Of a stretch of 64,000 bases of DNA, positions 7,293-15,984 are shown one piece after another (the stretch's first letter is position 1; each line of letters opens with the position of its first letter). The stretch covers positions 1 to 64,000 of the forward strand of contig NZ_JADPKS010000028.1 of the NCBI RefSeq assembly GCF_023074175.1, in the 5' to 3' direction. The DNA is from Bradyrhizobium sp. 139. GTDB taxonomy: Bacteria; Pseudomonadota; Alphaproteobacteria; Rhizobiales; Xanthobacteraceae. The notes beneath the pieces were generated by a model. It saw nothing but the letters and a program-made list of their open reading frames with translations, was not told the origin of the DNA and did no database searches. The position numbers and the translations under genes were made by a program.

Positions 7293-8854
7293 TGCGCCTG
7301 CTCGCCGCGCTCGCGACGCTGCTCCTCGTCGTCGGCTTCGCGACCGGCGCGTTTGCGCACGCCGCACTGGTGTCGGTCGAGCCGGAGAGCGGCAGCATGC
7401 TTGCGACCGCGCCGAAGACGGTGGAGCTGCGCTTCAACGAGGCAGTGACACCGGGCGCGATCCGGTTGATCGACGGCGCGGGCAGGGCGCGGGGCGATGC
7501 GCGCGTCGGCGCATCGGGCGAGACAATCTCAGTCGCCATGCCGGCGGACCTGCCGCAGGGCACGGCGGTCGTCAGCTATCGCGTGATCTCGCAGGACGGC
7601 CATCCTGTCACGGGGTCGGTGATCTTCTCAATCGGGATACCGACGGCAACGAAGCCGCCGGTCAATGCGGATGGTGGACTTGACATCCTGATTTGGTTGT
7701 CGCGGATCGGCCTCTATCTCGGGCTCTTCGTGGGCGTCGGCGGCGTATTCTTTGCGCGCTGGGTCGCGTGGTCGATAACGGGCACGACCATACCGCGTGT
7801 GGCGCTTGCCATCGGCCTTCCGAGCGCGATTGTCTCTCTCGGGGTGTTAGGCCTCGATCTTCTCGGGTTGCCGCTGGCGGCTCTCTGGACGGTTGCTCCC
7901 TGGAAGGTCGCGTTCGCGACCAGTGCGGGTCCGGCCTTGCTGGTTTCCATCGCTGCGATGCTGCTCGCGCTGATGGCGCTGCGCAGCGCATGGTACGCAC
8001 GCGCTCTTGCGATCATTGCCTTCGTCGGCATCGGCCTATCGCTCGCGATGACCGGCCACGCGGCAACGGCGCCGCCGGAGGCGTTGACGCGGCCGGCGAT
8101 CTTTCTCCATGGCCTCGGAATCGCCTTCTGGACCGGTGCGCTCGCGCCGCTTGCCGTTCTGGTGTCGAAGCCGGCGGCCGCGACATTGCCCGTCGTGAAC
8201 CGCTTTTCCCGTATCGCCATGCCGGCGGTCGGCATCCTGGCGTTGACGGGCCTTGGGCTTGCGATCATCCAGCTCGAAAGGCTGTCCGCGCTGGCTGAAA
8301 CCAGGTACGGCCTCATTCTCTCGATCAAGCTGGCGCTGGTCCTTATCCTTCTGGCGCTTGCCGGGCTCAATCGCTTCCGCCTGACGCCGGCCCTGACGCG
8401 GGATCACAAGGCCGCTCGCGCGTTGAAGCGCTCAATCCTGCTGGAATGCGCAATGGCCCTTGCGATCTTCGCCGTCGTGGCCGGCTGGCGCTTCACACCG
8501 CCGCCGCGGACGATCGTTCCGGAGACGCCGTTGGTGATCCACATCCATACTGATGAGGCGATGTTCCAGGTTCTGGTGTCCCCCGGTAAAGCCGGCGTCG
8601 ACGATTTCGTGCTCCAGCTCATGACGGGCGAGGCGACGCCGCTGATCGCCAAGGAGGTGACGCTGACCCTGAGCCTGCCCGAACGCGGCATCGAGCCGAT
8701 GGAGCGGGGCGCCTCGCTTGGGCCGGACGGTTACTGGCATGTGCGCAAGGTCGCGCTTCCTTTTGCGGGGCGGTGGCATGTGCGGATCGACGCGCTGGTG
8801 ACCGATTTCGAGAAGGTCACGCTCGAGGACGAACTCGAGGTGGGGCCGCCCTAG
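7292..8854 (+). CDS. pcuE: CopC-CopD fusion copper importer (YcnJ type)
   Basis: This 520-residue protein combines a periplasmic CopC domain (residues 23-125) with a CopD membrane domain. Signal cleavage after TGAFA exposes His23 as the mature N-terminus (HAALVSVEP), the first Cu(II) ligand in CopC proteins, and the second histidine is in SQDGHPVTG. From about residue 135 there are roughly eight hydrophobic helices, including GLYLGLFVGVGGVFFARW, and then a soluble C-terminal part. YcnJ homologues carry copper into the cell. A longer in-frame extension from 7073 is rejected because it overlaps pcuD and lacks a signal peptide. It is the last gene of the operon; 151 bases separate it from proS. 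Confidence 0.9.
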   Translation: MRLLAALATLLLVVGFATGAFAHAALVSVEPESGSMLATAPKTVELRFNEAVTPGAIRLIDGAGRARGDARVGASGETISVAMPADLPQGTAVVSYRVISQDGHPVTGSVIFSIGIPTATKPPVNADGGLDILIWLSRIGLYLGLFVGVGGVFFARWVAWSITGTTIPRVALAIGLPSAIVSLGVLGLDLLGLPLAALWTVAPWKVAFATSAGPALLVSIAAMLLALMALRSAWYARALAIIAFVGIGLSLAMTGHAATAPPEALTRPAIFLHGLGIAFWTGALAPLAVLVSKPAAATLPVVNRFSRIAMPAVGILALTGLGLAIIQLERLSALAETRYGLILSIKLALVLILLALAGLNRFRLTPALTRDHKAARALKRSILLECAMALAIFAVVAGWRFTPPPRTIVPETPLVIHIHTDEAMFQVLVSPGKAGVDDFVLQLMTGEATPLIAKEVTLTLSLPERGIEPMERGASLGPDGYWHVRKVALPFAGRWHVRIDALVTDFEKVTLEDELEVGPP

Positions 8855-9005
8855 AGGGTCGCATCGCGGCTCAAGTCGAACCTGAAGTCGACGGAAAAAT
8901 GACAGGAATTCCGTTGCGTTAGCGGCTTTTCCTCACTCCCGGTCTTGTGTTTTCGCTCCCAATCCGGTTTCACTGCAAACGGTCACTGATTCCCAGAGTA
9001 TTGCC

Positions 9006-10325
9006 ATGCGGTTGTCGCGGTTCTTTCTGCCGATCCTGAAGGAAAATCCGAAAGAGGCGGAGATCGTCTCGCACCGGCTGATGCTGCGCGCCGGCATGAT
9101 CCGGCAGGAGGCGGCCGGCATCTATGCGTGGCTGCCGCTCGGCTTCCGCGTGCTGAAGAAGATTGAGCAGATCGTGCGCGAGGAGCAGGACCGCTCCGGC
9201 GCGCTGGAACTCTTGATGCCGACGCTCCAGCTCGCCGACCTCTGGCGCGAGAGTGGCCGTTACGACGCCTACGGCCCGGAGATGCTGCGCATCGCCGACC
9301 GCCACAAGCGCGAGCTGCTGTACGGGCCGACTAACGAGGAAATGATCACCGAGATCTTCCGCGCCTACGTGAAGTCCTACAAGAACCTGCCGCTCAACCT
9401 CTATCATATTCAATGGAAATTCCGCGACGAGCAGCGTCCGCGTTTCGGCGTGATGCGCGGCCGCGAGTTCCTGATGAAGGACGCCTACTCGTTCGACCTC
9501 AACGAGGCCGCGGCGCGCGTTGCCTACAACAAGATGTTCGTCGCTTACCTGCGCACCTTCGCGCGGATGGGGCTGAAGGCGATTCCGATGCGCGCCGAGA
9601 CCGGCCCGATCGGCGGCGATCTCAGCCACGAATTCATCGTGCTTGCGGAGACCGGTGAATCCGGCGTTTTCATCAATCGCGACGTGCTGGACCTGCCGGT
9701 GCCGGGCGAAGACGTCGACTATGAGAGCGACCTGACGCCCATCATCAAGCAATGGACCTCGGTCTATGCGGCGACGGAAGACGTGCACGACGCCGCGCGG
9801 TTCGAGCAGGAAGTGCCCGAAGGCAAGCGGGTGAACACCCGCGGCATCGAGGTCGGGCAGATCTTCTATTTCGGCACGAAGTATTCCGACGCGATGAAGG
9901 CGCTGGTGGCGGGCCCCGACGGCGTCGACGTGCCGATCCATGGCGGCTCCTACGGCGTCGGCGTCTCCCGCCTGCTGGGAGCCATCATCGAGGCCTGCCA
10001 TGACGATGCCGGCATCAAATGGCCGGAAGCGGTGGCTCCGTTCCGCGTCTCAATTCTCAACCTCAAGCAGGGCGATGCGGCGGTCGATGCGGCCTGCGAG
10101 AAGCTCTATGCCGAGCTCTCCGCCAAAGGCGTCGACGTGCTCTACGACGACACCGACCAGCGCGCCGGTGCCAAATTCGCTGCGGCCGACCTGATCGGTA
10201 TCCCCTGGCAGATCATGATCGGGCCGAAGAGGCTGGCCGACGGCAAGGTCGAGATCAAGCGGCGAGCCGACGGCTCCCGCGAAACCATGTCGCCTGCGGA
10301 CGCAGTCGCCCGGCTGGTCGGCTGA
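9006..10325 (+). CDS. proS: Prolyl-tRNA synthetase, short alphaproteobacterial form
   Basis: ProS charges tRNA-Pro with proline. The 439-residue length is that of the alphaproteobacterial form, which lacks the roughly 180-residue editing insertion found in Escherichia coli. The class II core is visible: [20 protein letters not shown] near the N-terminus, the TNEEM motif, motif 2 ([17 protein letters not shown]) and motif 3 ([15 protein letters not shown]). The C-terminal anticodon-binding domain starts near VAPFRVSIL. Homologues start at the same MRLSRFFLP, which supports the ATG at 9006. It lies upstream of lolC in the same direction, an arrangement usual in Bradyrhizobium. Confidence 0.97.
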   Translation: MRLSRFFLPILKENPKEAEIVSHRLMLRAGMIRQEAAGIYAWLPLGFRVLKKIEQIVREEQDRSGALELLMPTLQLADLWRESGRYDAYGPEMLRIADRHKRELLYGPTNEEMITEIFRAYVKSYKNLPLNLYHIQWKFRDEQRPRFGVMRGREFLMKDAYSFDLNEAAARVAYNKMFVAYLRTFARMGLKAIPMRAETGPIGGDLSHEFIVLAETGESGVFINRDVLDLPVPGEDVDYESDLTPIIKQWTSVYAATEDVHDAARFEQEVPEGKRVNTRGIEVGQIFYFGTKYSDAMKALVAGPDGVDVPIHGGSYGVGVSRLLGAIIEACHDDAGIKWPEAVAPFRVSILNLKQGDAAVDAACEKLYAELSAKGVDVLYDDTDQRAGAKFAAADLIGIPWQIMIGPKRLADGKVEIKRRADGSRETMSPADAVARLVG

Positions 10326-10398
10326 ATATTGTTTATCGCCCGATTTCGCGGCCGCCAATCCGGCCACATTTGACCCCGAATCATGGGATTATCGAGCG

Positions 10399-11679
10399 AT
10401 GGATGAGACCATGACCGAAAACGTTCAAACCGCGCCCTTTGCGCCATTCGAGTGGATGCTGTCGGCGCGCTACTTACGGGCGCGCCGCAAGGAGGGATTC
10501 ATCTCGGTCATCGCCGGGTTCTCCTTTCTCGGCATCATGCTGGGCGTGGCGACGCTGATCATCGTCATGGCCGTGATGAACGGCTTCCGCAAAGAGCTGC
10601 TCGACAAGATTTTGGGCCTCAACGGCCATATCCTGGTCCAGCCGCTGGAATCGCCGCTGACCGACTGGAAGGACGTGGCCGAGCGTATCAGCCAGGTCCA
10701 GGGCATCCGGCTTGCGGCGCCCGTGGTGGACGGCCAGGCGCTGGCGTCCTCGCCGTGGAACGCCTCGGGTGTCCTGGTGCGCGGCATCAGGGCCGACGAC
10801 CTCAACAACCTCACCTCGATCGCCAAGAACATCAAGCAGGGCTCACTTGACGGATTTGACGACGGGCAGGGGGTCGCGATCGGCCGGCGTCTCGCCGACC
10901 AGCTGTCGCTGCATGCCGGCGACAGCGTGACGCTGGTGGCGCCGAAGGGCGCGGTCACGCCGATGGGCACGACGCCGCGCATCAAGCCCTACAAGATCGT
11001 CGCGGTGTTCGAGATCGGCATGTCCGAGTATGATCTCGGCTTCGTGTTCATGCCGCTTGCGGAAGCGCAGGCCTATTTCAACCGCAGCAGCGACGTCACC
11101 TCGATCGAGGTGTTCACCACCAACCCCGACCAGATCGACGCCTTCCGCAAGGCGGTGACGGAGGCCGCGGGCCGCCCGGTGTTCCTGGTCGACTGGCGCC
11201 AGCGCAACTCGACCTTCTTCAACGCGCTGCAGGTCGAGCGCAACGTGATGTTCCTGATCCTGACCATGATCGTGCTGGTCGCGGCCCTCAACATCGTCTC
11301 CGGCCTGATCATGCTGGTGAAGGACAAGGGCAGCGACATCGCGATCCTGCGCACGATGGGCGCCTCGCAAGGCTCGATCATGCGCATCTTCCTGATTACG
11401 GGCGCCTCGATCGGCGTGGTCGGCACGCTGGTCGGCTTCTTCGTCGGCCTTGTGATCTGCCTCAACATCGAATCGATCCGGCAATTCCTGTCCTGGCTGA
11501 CCAGCACCGAGCTGTTCTCGCCGGAGCTGTACTTCCTCTCGAAGCTGCCAGCCGAGATCGACGTCGGCGAGACTACGGCGGTCGTCGTCATGGCGCTGAC
11601 CCTGTCGTTTCTTGCGACGCTCTATCCGTCGTGGCGCGCCGCGCGGCTCGATCCCGTCGAAGCGCTGCGGTATGAGTGA
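10399..11679 (+). CDS. lolC: Lipoprotein-releasing ABC transporter permease LolC/LolE
   Basis: This 426-residue inner-membrane protein extracts outer-membrane lipoproteins and hands them to LolA, powered by LolD. It shows the family N-terminus [20 protein letters not shown], a first membrane helix ([20 protein letters not shown]), a large periplasmic domain, and three C-terminal helices (residues about 280-415) ending in [19 protein letters not shown]. Alphaproteobacteria usually have a single LolC/E-type subunit that forms a homodimer. The ATG at 10411 is an alternative start. The last eight bases overlap the start of lolD. Confidence 0.93.
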   Translation: MDETMTENVQTAPFAPFEWMLSARYLRARRKEGFISVIAGFSFLGIMLGVATLIIVMAVMNGFRKELLDKILGLNGHILVQPLESPLTDWKDVAERISQVQGIRLAAPVVDGQALASSPWNASGVLVRGIRADDLNNLTSIAKNIKQGSLDGFDDGQGVAIGRRLADQLSLHAGDSVTLVAPKGAVTPMGTTPRIKPYKIVAVFEIGMSEYDLGFVFMPLAEAQAYFNRSSDVTSIEVFTTNPDQIDAFRKAVTEAAGRPVFLVDWRQRNSTFFNALQVERNVMFLILTMIVLVAALNIVSGLIMLVKDKGSDIAILRTMGASQGSIMRIFLITGASIGVVGTLVGFFVGLVICLNIESIRQFLSWLTSTELFSPELYFLSKLPAEIDVGETTAVVVMALTLSFLATLYPSWRAARLDPVEALRYE

Positions 11680-12388
11680 GGGGTTGATGGAGCAGCAGGG
11701 GGCGGACGATGTACCGGTCATTTATCTCCACGAGATAAAGCGGCAGTATTTGCAAGGTGAGGCGACGCTGACCATCCTCGACGGCGCCAAGCTCGCGCTG
11801 TGGGCGGGCCAGTCGGTCGCGCTGGTGGCGCCGTCGGGCTCCGGCAAGTCGACGCTGCTGCATATCGCGGGGCTGCTCGAAGCGCCCGATTCCGGCGAGG
11901 TCTATGTCTCGGGCGCGCCGACCTCGCAACTGCCCGACATCGAGCGCACCCAGCTCCGACGTACCGATATCGGCTTCGTCTACCAGTCGCACCGGCTGCT
12001 GCCGGAGTTCTCGGCGCTGGAGAACGTCATGATGCCGCAGATGATCCGCGGGCTAAAGAAGTCCGAGAGCGTCAAGCGCGCCAAGGAGATCCTGGGCTAT
12101 CTCGGCCTCGGCGACCGCATCACGCATCGCCCGGCCGAGCTGTCGGGCGGCGAGCAGCAGCGCGTCGCGATCGCGCGCGCGGTGGCCAACGCGCCGCGCG
12201 TGCTGTTTGCCGACGAGCCGACCGGCAACCTCGATCCGCACACGGCGGATCACGTCTTCCAGGCCCTGATGCAGCTCGTCAAGGCGACCAAGGTCTCCAT
12301 GCTGATCGCGACGCACAACATGGAGCTCGCCGGCCGCATGGACCGGCGCGTGTCGCTGTCGGACGGCCAGGTGGTCGAGCTCGAATAA
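11672..12388 (+). CDS. lolD: Lipoprotein-releasing system ATP-binding protein LolD
   Basis: This ABC ATPase of 238 residues drives the LolC complex. Walker A reads APSGSGKST (usually GPSGSGKST), the signature is [14 protein letters not shown], and Walker B is [13 protein letters not shown], with the switch histidine in IATHN. The ATG at 11672 is used because it overlaps the lolC stop. The longer in-frame start at 11612 would encode part of lolC in another frame. The pair forms one transcription unit with lolC. Confidence 0.94.
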   Translation: MSEGLMEQQGADDVPVIYLHEIKRQYLQGEATLTILDGAKLALWAGQSVALVAPSGSGKSTLLHIAGLLEAPDSGEVYVSGAPTSQLPDIERTQLRRTDIGFVYQSHRLLPEFSALENVMMPQMIRGLKKSESVKRAKEILGYLGLGDRITHRPAELSGGEQQRVAIARAVANAPRVLFADEPTGNLDPHTADHVFQALMQLVKATKVSMLIATHNMELAGRMDRRVSLSDGQVVELE

Positions 12389-12514
12389 AACGCGAAAACA
12401 ACCCCATGCACAGTAGCCGTCCCCAGCCAGCTGCGAGCGGGGTGACCCCTCCCAGCCCGTTGCGATGTCGGACAAATCCGCTGCGACGGCGCACAGCCGC
12501 GGCGGCAGGGCCTG

Positions 12515-13594
12515 TTACGGCCTGATCACCGTCAATTTGAACGGTCCCGCATGGGCTGCGGCGTGATCCACCGCGTCATTGGCGTGGTCGAGATCGAAGG
12601 CTGTCGCCTCGTATTCGTCCAGTCGCAGCAACCCCGCGCGCACCAGCGCGATCAGGCGGCTTGCCGCATCCGGCGGATACATCCAGACGCCGTGGATGCT
12701 GATGCAGTTGTGCATGATCCAGGGGTACGGCAGCTCGAGGCCCGCACCGCCCGCCATGCCGACGCCGCCCATCAGCACGACGCGGCCGTAGGCGCGCACC
12801 GTCATGATCGCCGCGCGCACCACATTCGTGCTGACCGAGGGCGGCATGATGTCGAACACGCAGTCGATCGGCCCCGGAGCCGCGCGCTTCATGCTCTCGC
12901 GATCGTCGTCCTCGTTGCCGGTGAGTTTCACCGGCTTCACCCGATTGCCGAAGCGGCGGACGAGGTCGGCCAAAATCTTGTCGTTGCGGCCCGGGGCGAC
13001 CACGCAGGCCGCGCCCATCGCGAGCGCGACGGCGACGGCCGCGCTGCCGAAATTGCCGGTCGCGCCGCTCACCAGCACGGTCTCACCCGGTTGCAGCTTG
13101 GCGGCAAGGAAGCCGCCATAGGGCACCAGCAGCGTCCCCAGCGCGCACCATTGCGTCGCTTCCTCGGACGTGATCGTGCCGAGCCGTTTCACGTTCTCCG
13201 TCGGCACCCGCATCTGCTCGGCAAACGAGCCGTGGCGAAAATGCTTTTGCAGGAGCATGCCGCCGGCACCGGCGGCAGTGAGCCCTTGCAGGGCGATATC
13301 GGGCGCAACGGCGTCGTCGCGCGAGCGCACCGTCGGATCGCAGAACACCCAGTCGCCGATCGCGAGCCTGGTTGCGTCCGGGCCGACCGCGCGCACCCGG
13401 CCGATGGCGCCCGGGCCCGGGATGATCGGCAGGTCGAGCGCATAATTGCGCATCCCGCTGAAGACCTCGTTCATATAGGACAGCACGCGCGTAGCGACGA
13501 TGTCGATGATGACCTCACCGGTCCCGAGCACTGGCTTCGGAGCATTCTCGATCACCAGCGGTGATCCCAGGGATTTGAGTAGGGCAGCTTTCAT
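12515..13594 (-). CDS. Medium-chain dehydrogenase/reductase, quinone-reductase-like
   Basis: This 359-residue enzyme belongs to the MDR superfamily: a GroES-like N-terminus (VLGTGEVIIDI, LPIIPGPGAIGRVRAVG) precedes a Rossmann domain with GETVLVSGATGNFGSAAV. The four-cysteine structural zinc lobe of classical alcohol dehydrogenases is absent, so an NADPH-dependent, zinc-free reductase is likely; the substrate is unknown. The ATG at 13594 begins the conserved MKAALLKSLG. It is transcribed divergently from the MmyB-type regulator gene, with 108 bases between the starts. Such pairs are common, and the regulator probably controls this gene. Confidence 0.8.
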   Translation of the reverse strand: MKAALLKSLGSPLVIENAPKPVLGTGEVIIDIVATRVLSYMNEVFSGMRNYALDLPIIPGPGAIGRVRAVGPDATRLAIGDWVFCDPTVRSRDDAVAPDIALQGLTAAGAGGMLLQKHFRHGSFAEQMRVPTENVKRLGTITSEEATQWCALGTLLVPYGGFLAAKLQPGETVLVSGATGNFGSAAVAVALAMGAACVVAPGRNDKILADLVRRFGNRVKPVKLTGNEDDDRESMKRAAPGPIDCVFDIMPPSVSTNVVRAAIMTVRAYGRVVLMGGVGMAGGAGLELPYPWIMHNCISIHGVWMYPPDAASRLIALVRAGLLRLDEYEATAFDLDHANDAVDHAAAHAGPFKLTVIRP

Positions 13595-13636
13595 GGCGTT
13601 GACCTCATATTCGGGTGATCGCCGTATGCACCGGTC

Positions 13637-13664
13637 TTGAACGGACAAGAAGGCCTGGTATTAT
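13637..13664 (+). promoter_or_regulatory. Predicted promoter of the MmyB-type regulator
   Basis: TTGAAC (13637-13642) and TATTAT (13659-13664) are 16 bases apart, a good sigma70-type match. A GAGGA ribosome binding site lies at 13690-13694, eight bases before the regulator ATG at 13703. The divergent dehydrogenase gene starts at 13594, so the regulator could act on both genes from this gap. Confidence 0.5.
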
Positions 13665-13702
13665 CCTAGTATTCCACGGGGCCTCCATCGAGGACATCCA
13701 TC

Positions 13703-14476
13703 ATGGCCGACCCACGCCGCGTCGAATTCGGCGATTTCCTCAGATCCCGCCGCGAACAGCTGTCGCCGAAGACCGTCGGGCTGCCGGCAGGCAGCCGGCG
13801 GCGCACCGCGGGCCTGCGCCGCGAGGAGGTCGCACAGCTCGCCGGCATCGGCGTCGACTGGTACATCCGCCTCGAGCAGGGCCGCACCGTCAGCCCGTCG
13901 ATGACCACCGTCGACGCGCTGGCGCGTGCGCTACGGCTCAGCAAGACCGAGCATGCGCATCTGAAGGCGCTGGCGCGCGACGGCGACAAGCGGGCGTTCA
14001 CTCGCGAGATCGTGCCGCCGCCGATGCTGCGGCTGATCGAGGGCCTGCCGCACCCGGCCTACATCACCGGGCGGCGCTGGGACGTGCTGGCCTGGAACGA
14101 AGCCGCCGAGCAAGTCTTTGCATTCGGCCGATTGCCGGAGGCGGATCGCAACACGATGCTCCTGATGATGACCAACAAGCAGACGCGAAAGGCTTACGGT
14201 GCGGGCTGGGCGGACGTCGCCAAGCGCATGGTCGCGATGTTTCGCGCCACGCACGACGTCTGGGCCGGCGATCCCGCCTTCACCGAATTGCTGACGCGGC
14301 TGCGCCAGGGCAGTCCGGAATTCGTCAAATGGTGGGAAGCGCACGAGGTCCGCAGCACCGCCTCCGGCCTCAAGACCATGTCCCATCCGACGCTGGGCGT
14401 GCTGCATTTCGAGCACACGAGCTTTCAGGCCAACGACGATCCCGCGCTGAAGCTGGTGATCTACACGCCGGTGTAG
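13703..14476 (+). CDS. Helix-turn-helix regulator with MmyB-like ligand-binding domain
   Basis: This 257-residue regulator has an XRE-type helix-turn-helix near residues 20-80 (RRTAGLRREEVAQLAGIGVD, WYIRLEQGR). The MmyB-like domain (about 105-255) holds LIEGLPHPAYITGRRWDVLAWN, a fold that binds small ligands such as fatty acids or flavin-like compounds. The family typically regulates an adjacent oxidoreductase gene, here the divergent MDR gene. Its 3' end (14303-14471) is repeated almost exactly at 17778-17946. The gene itself looks intact. Confidence 0.88.
   Translation: MADPRRVEFGDFLRSRREQLSPKTVGLPAGSRRRTAGLRREEVAQLAGIGVDWYIRLEQGRTVSPSMTTVDALARALRLSKTEHAHLKALARDGDKRAFTREIVPPPMLRLIEGLPHPAYITGRRWDVLAWNEAAEQVFAFGRLPEADRNTMLLMMTNKQTRKAYGAGWADVAKRMVAMFRATHDVWAGDPAFTELLTRLRQGSPEFVKWWEAHEVRSTASGLKTMSHPTLGVLHFEHTSFQANDDPALKLVIYTPV
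14303..14471 (+). repeat. 169-base direct repeat, copy A (inside the MmyB-type regulator)
   Basis: The bases from CGCCAGGGCAG to CTACACGCCGG recur at 17778-17946 without gaps and with about five mismatches counted by eye. The copies are 3475 bases apart, in the same orientation, and flank the TctC and CadC-like genes. Confidence 0.9.
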
Positions 14477-14672
14477 GGCGAGGGGAACACGAAGACCGGC
14501 CGTCGACCCACGGCTAAGCGGGAACGCGGCGACACGGCCAAGACCTAAGCGGACCCCCGGCAGGGCGGAAGTCATTTCCGTCATCCTCTAGAAAAAATAT
14601 GACTTCATCATTAAGCCGCGGCGGTAGGCAGAAACTGCGTCCTCGTGCGCCACAACAAGAGAGAGAGGCTCC

Positions 14673-14825
14673 TCAACTACCAACTTTCCTGAACTGGATT
14701 AAGCTGAACGAGCCGATACCAGTCGCCCCGACGAAGGCGAAGCCAGTCAAGACGGCCAACCTACGGTACTCAGCTTCCGTTCGCTCGCAGCCGCCGGGCC
14801 CGCGCAGCATGTTGAGGTCGCTCAT
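14673..14825 (-). CDS. Possible small single-helix membrane protein
   Basis: A 50-residue frame starts with MSDLNMLRGPGG. It has a charged N-terminal half (CERTEAEYRRLAVLTG) and one hydrophobic helix (about residues 26-44). The GPGGCERTEAEYR pattern resembles small membrane proteins that I recall from other rhizobia, but the function is unknown. The ribosome binding site is weak, and in-frame ATGs further upstream (to 14888) are possible. It lies between the regulator gene and the TctC gene, inside the repeat-bounded segment. Confidence 0.35.
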   Translation of the reverse strand: MSDLNMLRGPGGCERTEAEYRRLAVLTGFAFVGATGIGSFSLIQFRKVGS

Positions 14826-14889
14826 GACGCACGAGCGGTCCTCGGAGTCCGTCGTAACAGACTCCGGCATGTGCGTATTAGGACCCACT

Positions 14890-15870
14890 TCAATCGGTTG
14901 GGACGAACCCCGTAGCCTCTACGATCGCCTTCCACCGCTCGGATTCGGACGCGATCAGGCGGGCAAGATCACCCATCGCGATCGCGTCAGGCTCGACGGC
15001 CAGCTTTGCCATGCCGGACTTGACCTCATTGGTGAGCATGGCCGCCTGGATCGCAGCATTGAGCTTTTGGACGACAGGCGCGGGCGTCTTGGCCGGAACG
15101 AAAAACGCATACCATGTGAGGTCCTCGAGCGACGGATATCCAGCTTCCCGCACCGTCGGCACGGCAGGAGCAAACGAGCAGCGGCGCGAGCCGGTGGTCA
15201 CCAGTGCGCGAAGGTCTCCGGACCGGACGAGACCAAGTGAGCTCCCGACCGGCAGGATTGCCGACGCGATCTCGCCCTTAACCAGATCCTGAATAGCGCC
15301 ATTGCCCTGATAGGGCACGTGCAAAAAATCGAATCCCGCGGTGCGCGCCAGTGTCGCGCCGAGGAAATGCAGCGTGGTTCCGGCGCCCGCCGTGCCGTAG
15401 GTGGCGAGCTTCGGGTTAGCGCGGCACCAGCGGACAAACTCCGCCATCGTCCTTACGTCCGCCGGCACCTTCGGGCCAACGGTCAGTAATGTCGGGGTCG
15501 AGGCCACGGTCGACACAGGCGTGAAATCCCGCGGCTGATATGTCAGCGTCTTGTAAACGTGCGGAAACAGCATCATGAAGCCAAGCGGAGCGAACAGCAT
15601 CGTCGATCCGTCGGCCTCGGCGGTTTTCGCCGCCTCCACCGCGATGCGACCTGCCGCACCGGGCCGGGTCTCCATCACGATCGTTTCGGCATAATTGTTC
15701 ATCTGGGCAGCAATGAGCCGCGCCAGCGCGTCTTGCAGACCGGGCGTGAAGCCGGTCAGAATGTGCACGGTTTTTGCGAGCGGCTGTGCGAGCGCCCGCG
15801 GCACGAGGCACGCGGCGGAAATCGCGACACCGGCCGCCGACGCGGTCAATACATCACGACGCGTGATCAT
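14890..15870 (-). CDS. Bug/TctC family tripartite tricarboxylate transporter binding protein
   Basis: This 326-residue periplasmic solute-binding protein carries a twin-arginine-like signal (TRRDVLTASAAG, cleavage near RALA). It has the Bug-family segments HILTGFTPGLQDALARLIA, VMETRPGAAGRIAVEA, GTAGAGTTLHFLGATLA and VPYQGNGAIQDLVKGEI. Family members bind carboxylates or aromatic acids; the ligand here cannot be told. No TctA or TctB membrane genes are nearby, so it is an orphan receptor, as is common in this family. The ATG at 15870 is chosen because GGGAG lies seven bases upstream; a GTG at 15873 is adjacent. It is divergent from the CadC-like regulator. Confidence 0.85.
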   Translation of the reverse strand: MITRRDVLTASAAGVAISAACLVPRALAQPLAKTVHILTGFTPGLQDALARLIAAQMNNYAETIVMETRPGAAGRIAVEAAKTAEADGSTMLFAPLGFMMLFPHVYKTLTYQPRDFTPVSTVASTPTLLTVGPKVPADVRTMAEFVRWCRANPKLATYGTAGAGTTLHFLGATLARTAGFDFLHVPYQGNGAIQDLVKGEIASAILPVGSSLGLVRSGDLRALVTTGSRRCSFAPAVPTVREAGYPSLEDLTWYAFFVPAKTPAPVVQKLNAAIQAAMLTNEVKSGMAKLAVEPDAIAMGDLARLIASESERWKAIVEATGFVPTD

Positions 15871-15947
15871 CACTTGTCTCCCTGATCTATCTGGTCTCCG
15901 CGCGGGTTCTATCTTTGGATGTACCCCACCGGAGATGGACGGGCTTG

Positions 15948-15981
15948 ATCGACGGCTTACTTTTTCCTTATCGACAGCTTA
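15948..15981. promoter_or_regulatory. Candidate operator: 12-base direct repeat with 22-base period
   Basis: ATCGACGGCTTA (15948-15959) and ATCGACAGCTTA (15970-15981) match at 11 of 12 positions and lie 22 bases apart, between the divergent TctC and regulator genes. Winged-helix proteins of the OmpR/PhoB type often bind direct repeats in this geometry, and the regulator beginning at 15985 has such a domain. Binding is inferred. Confidence 0.4.
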
Positions 15982-15984
15982 TCC

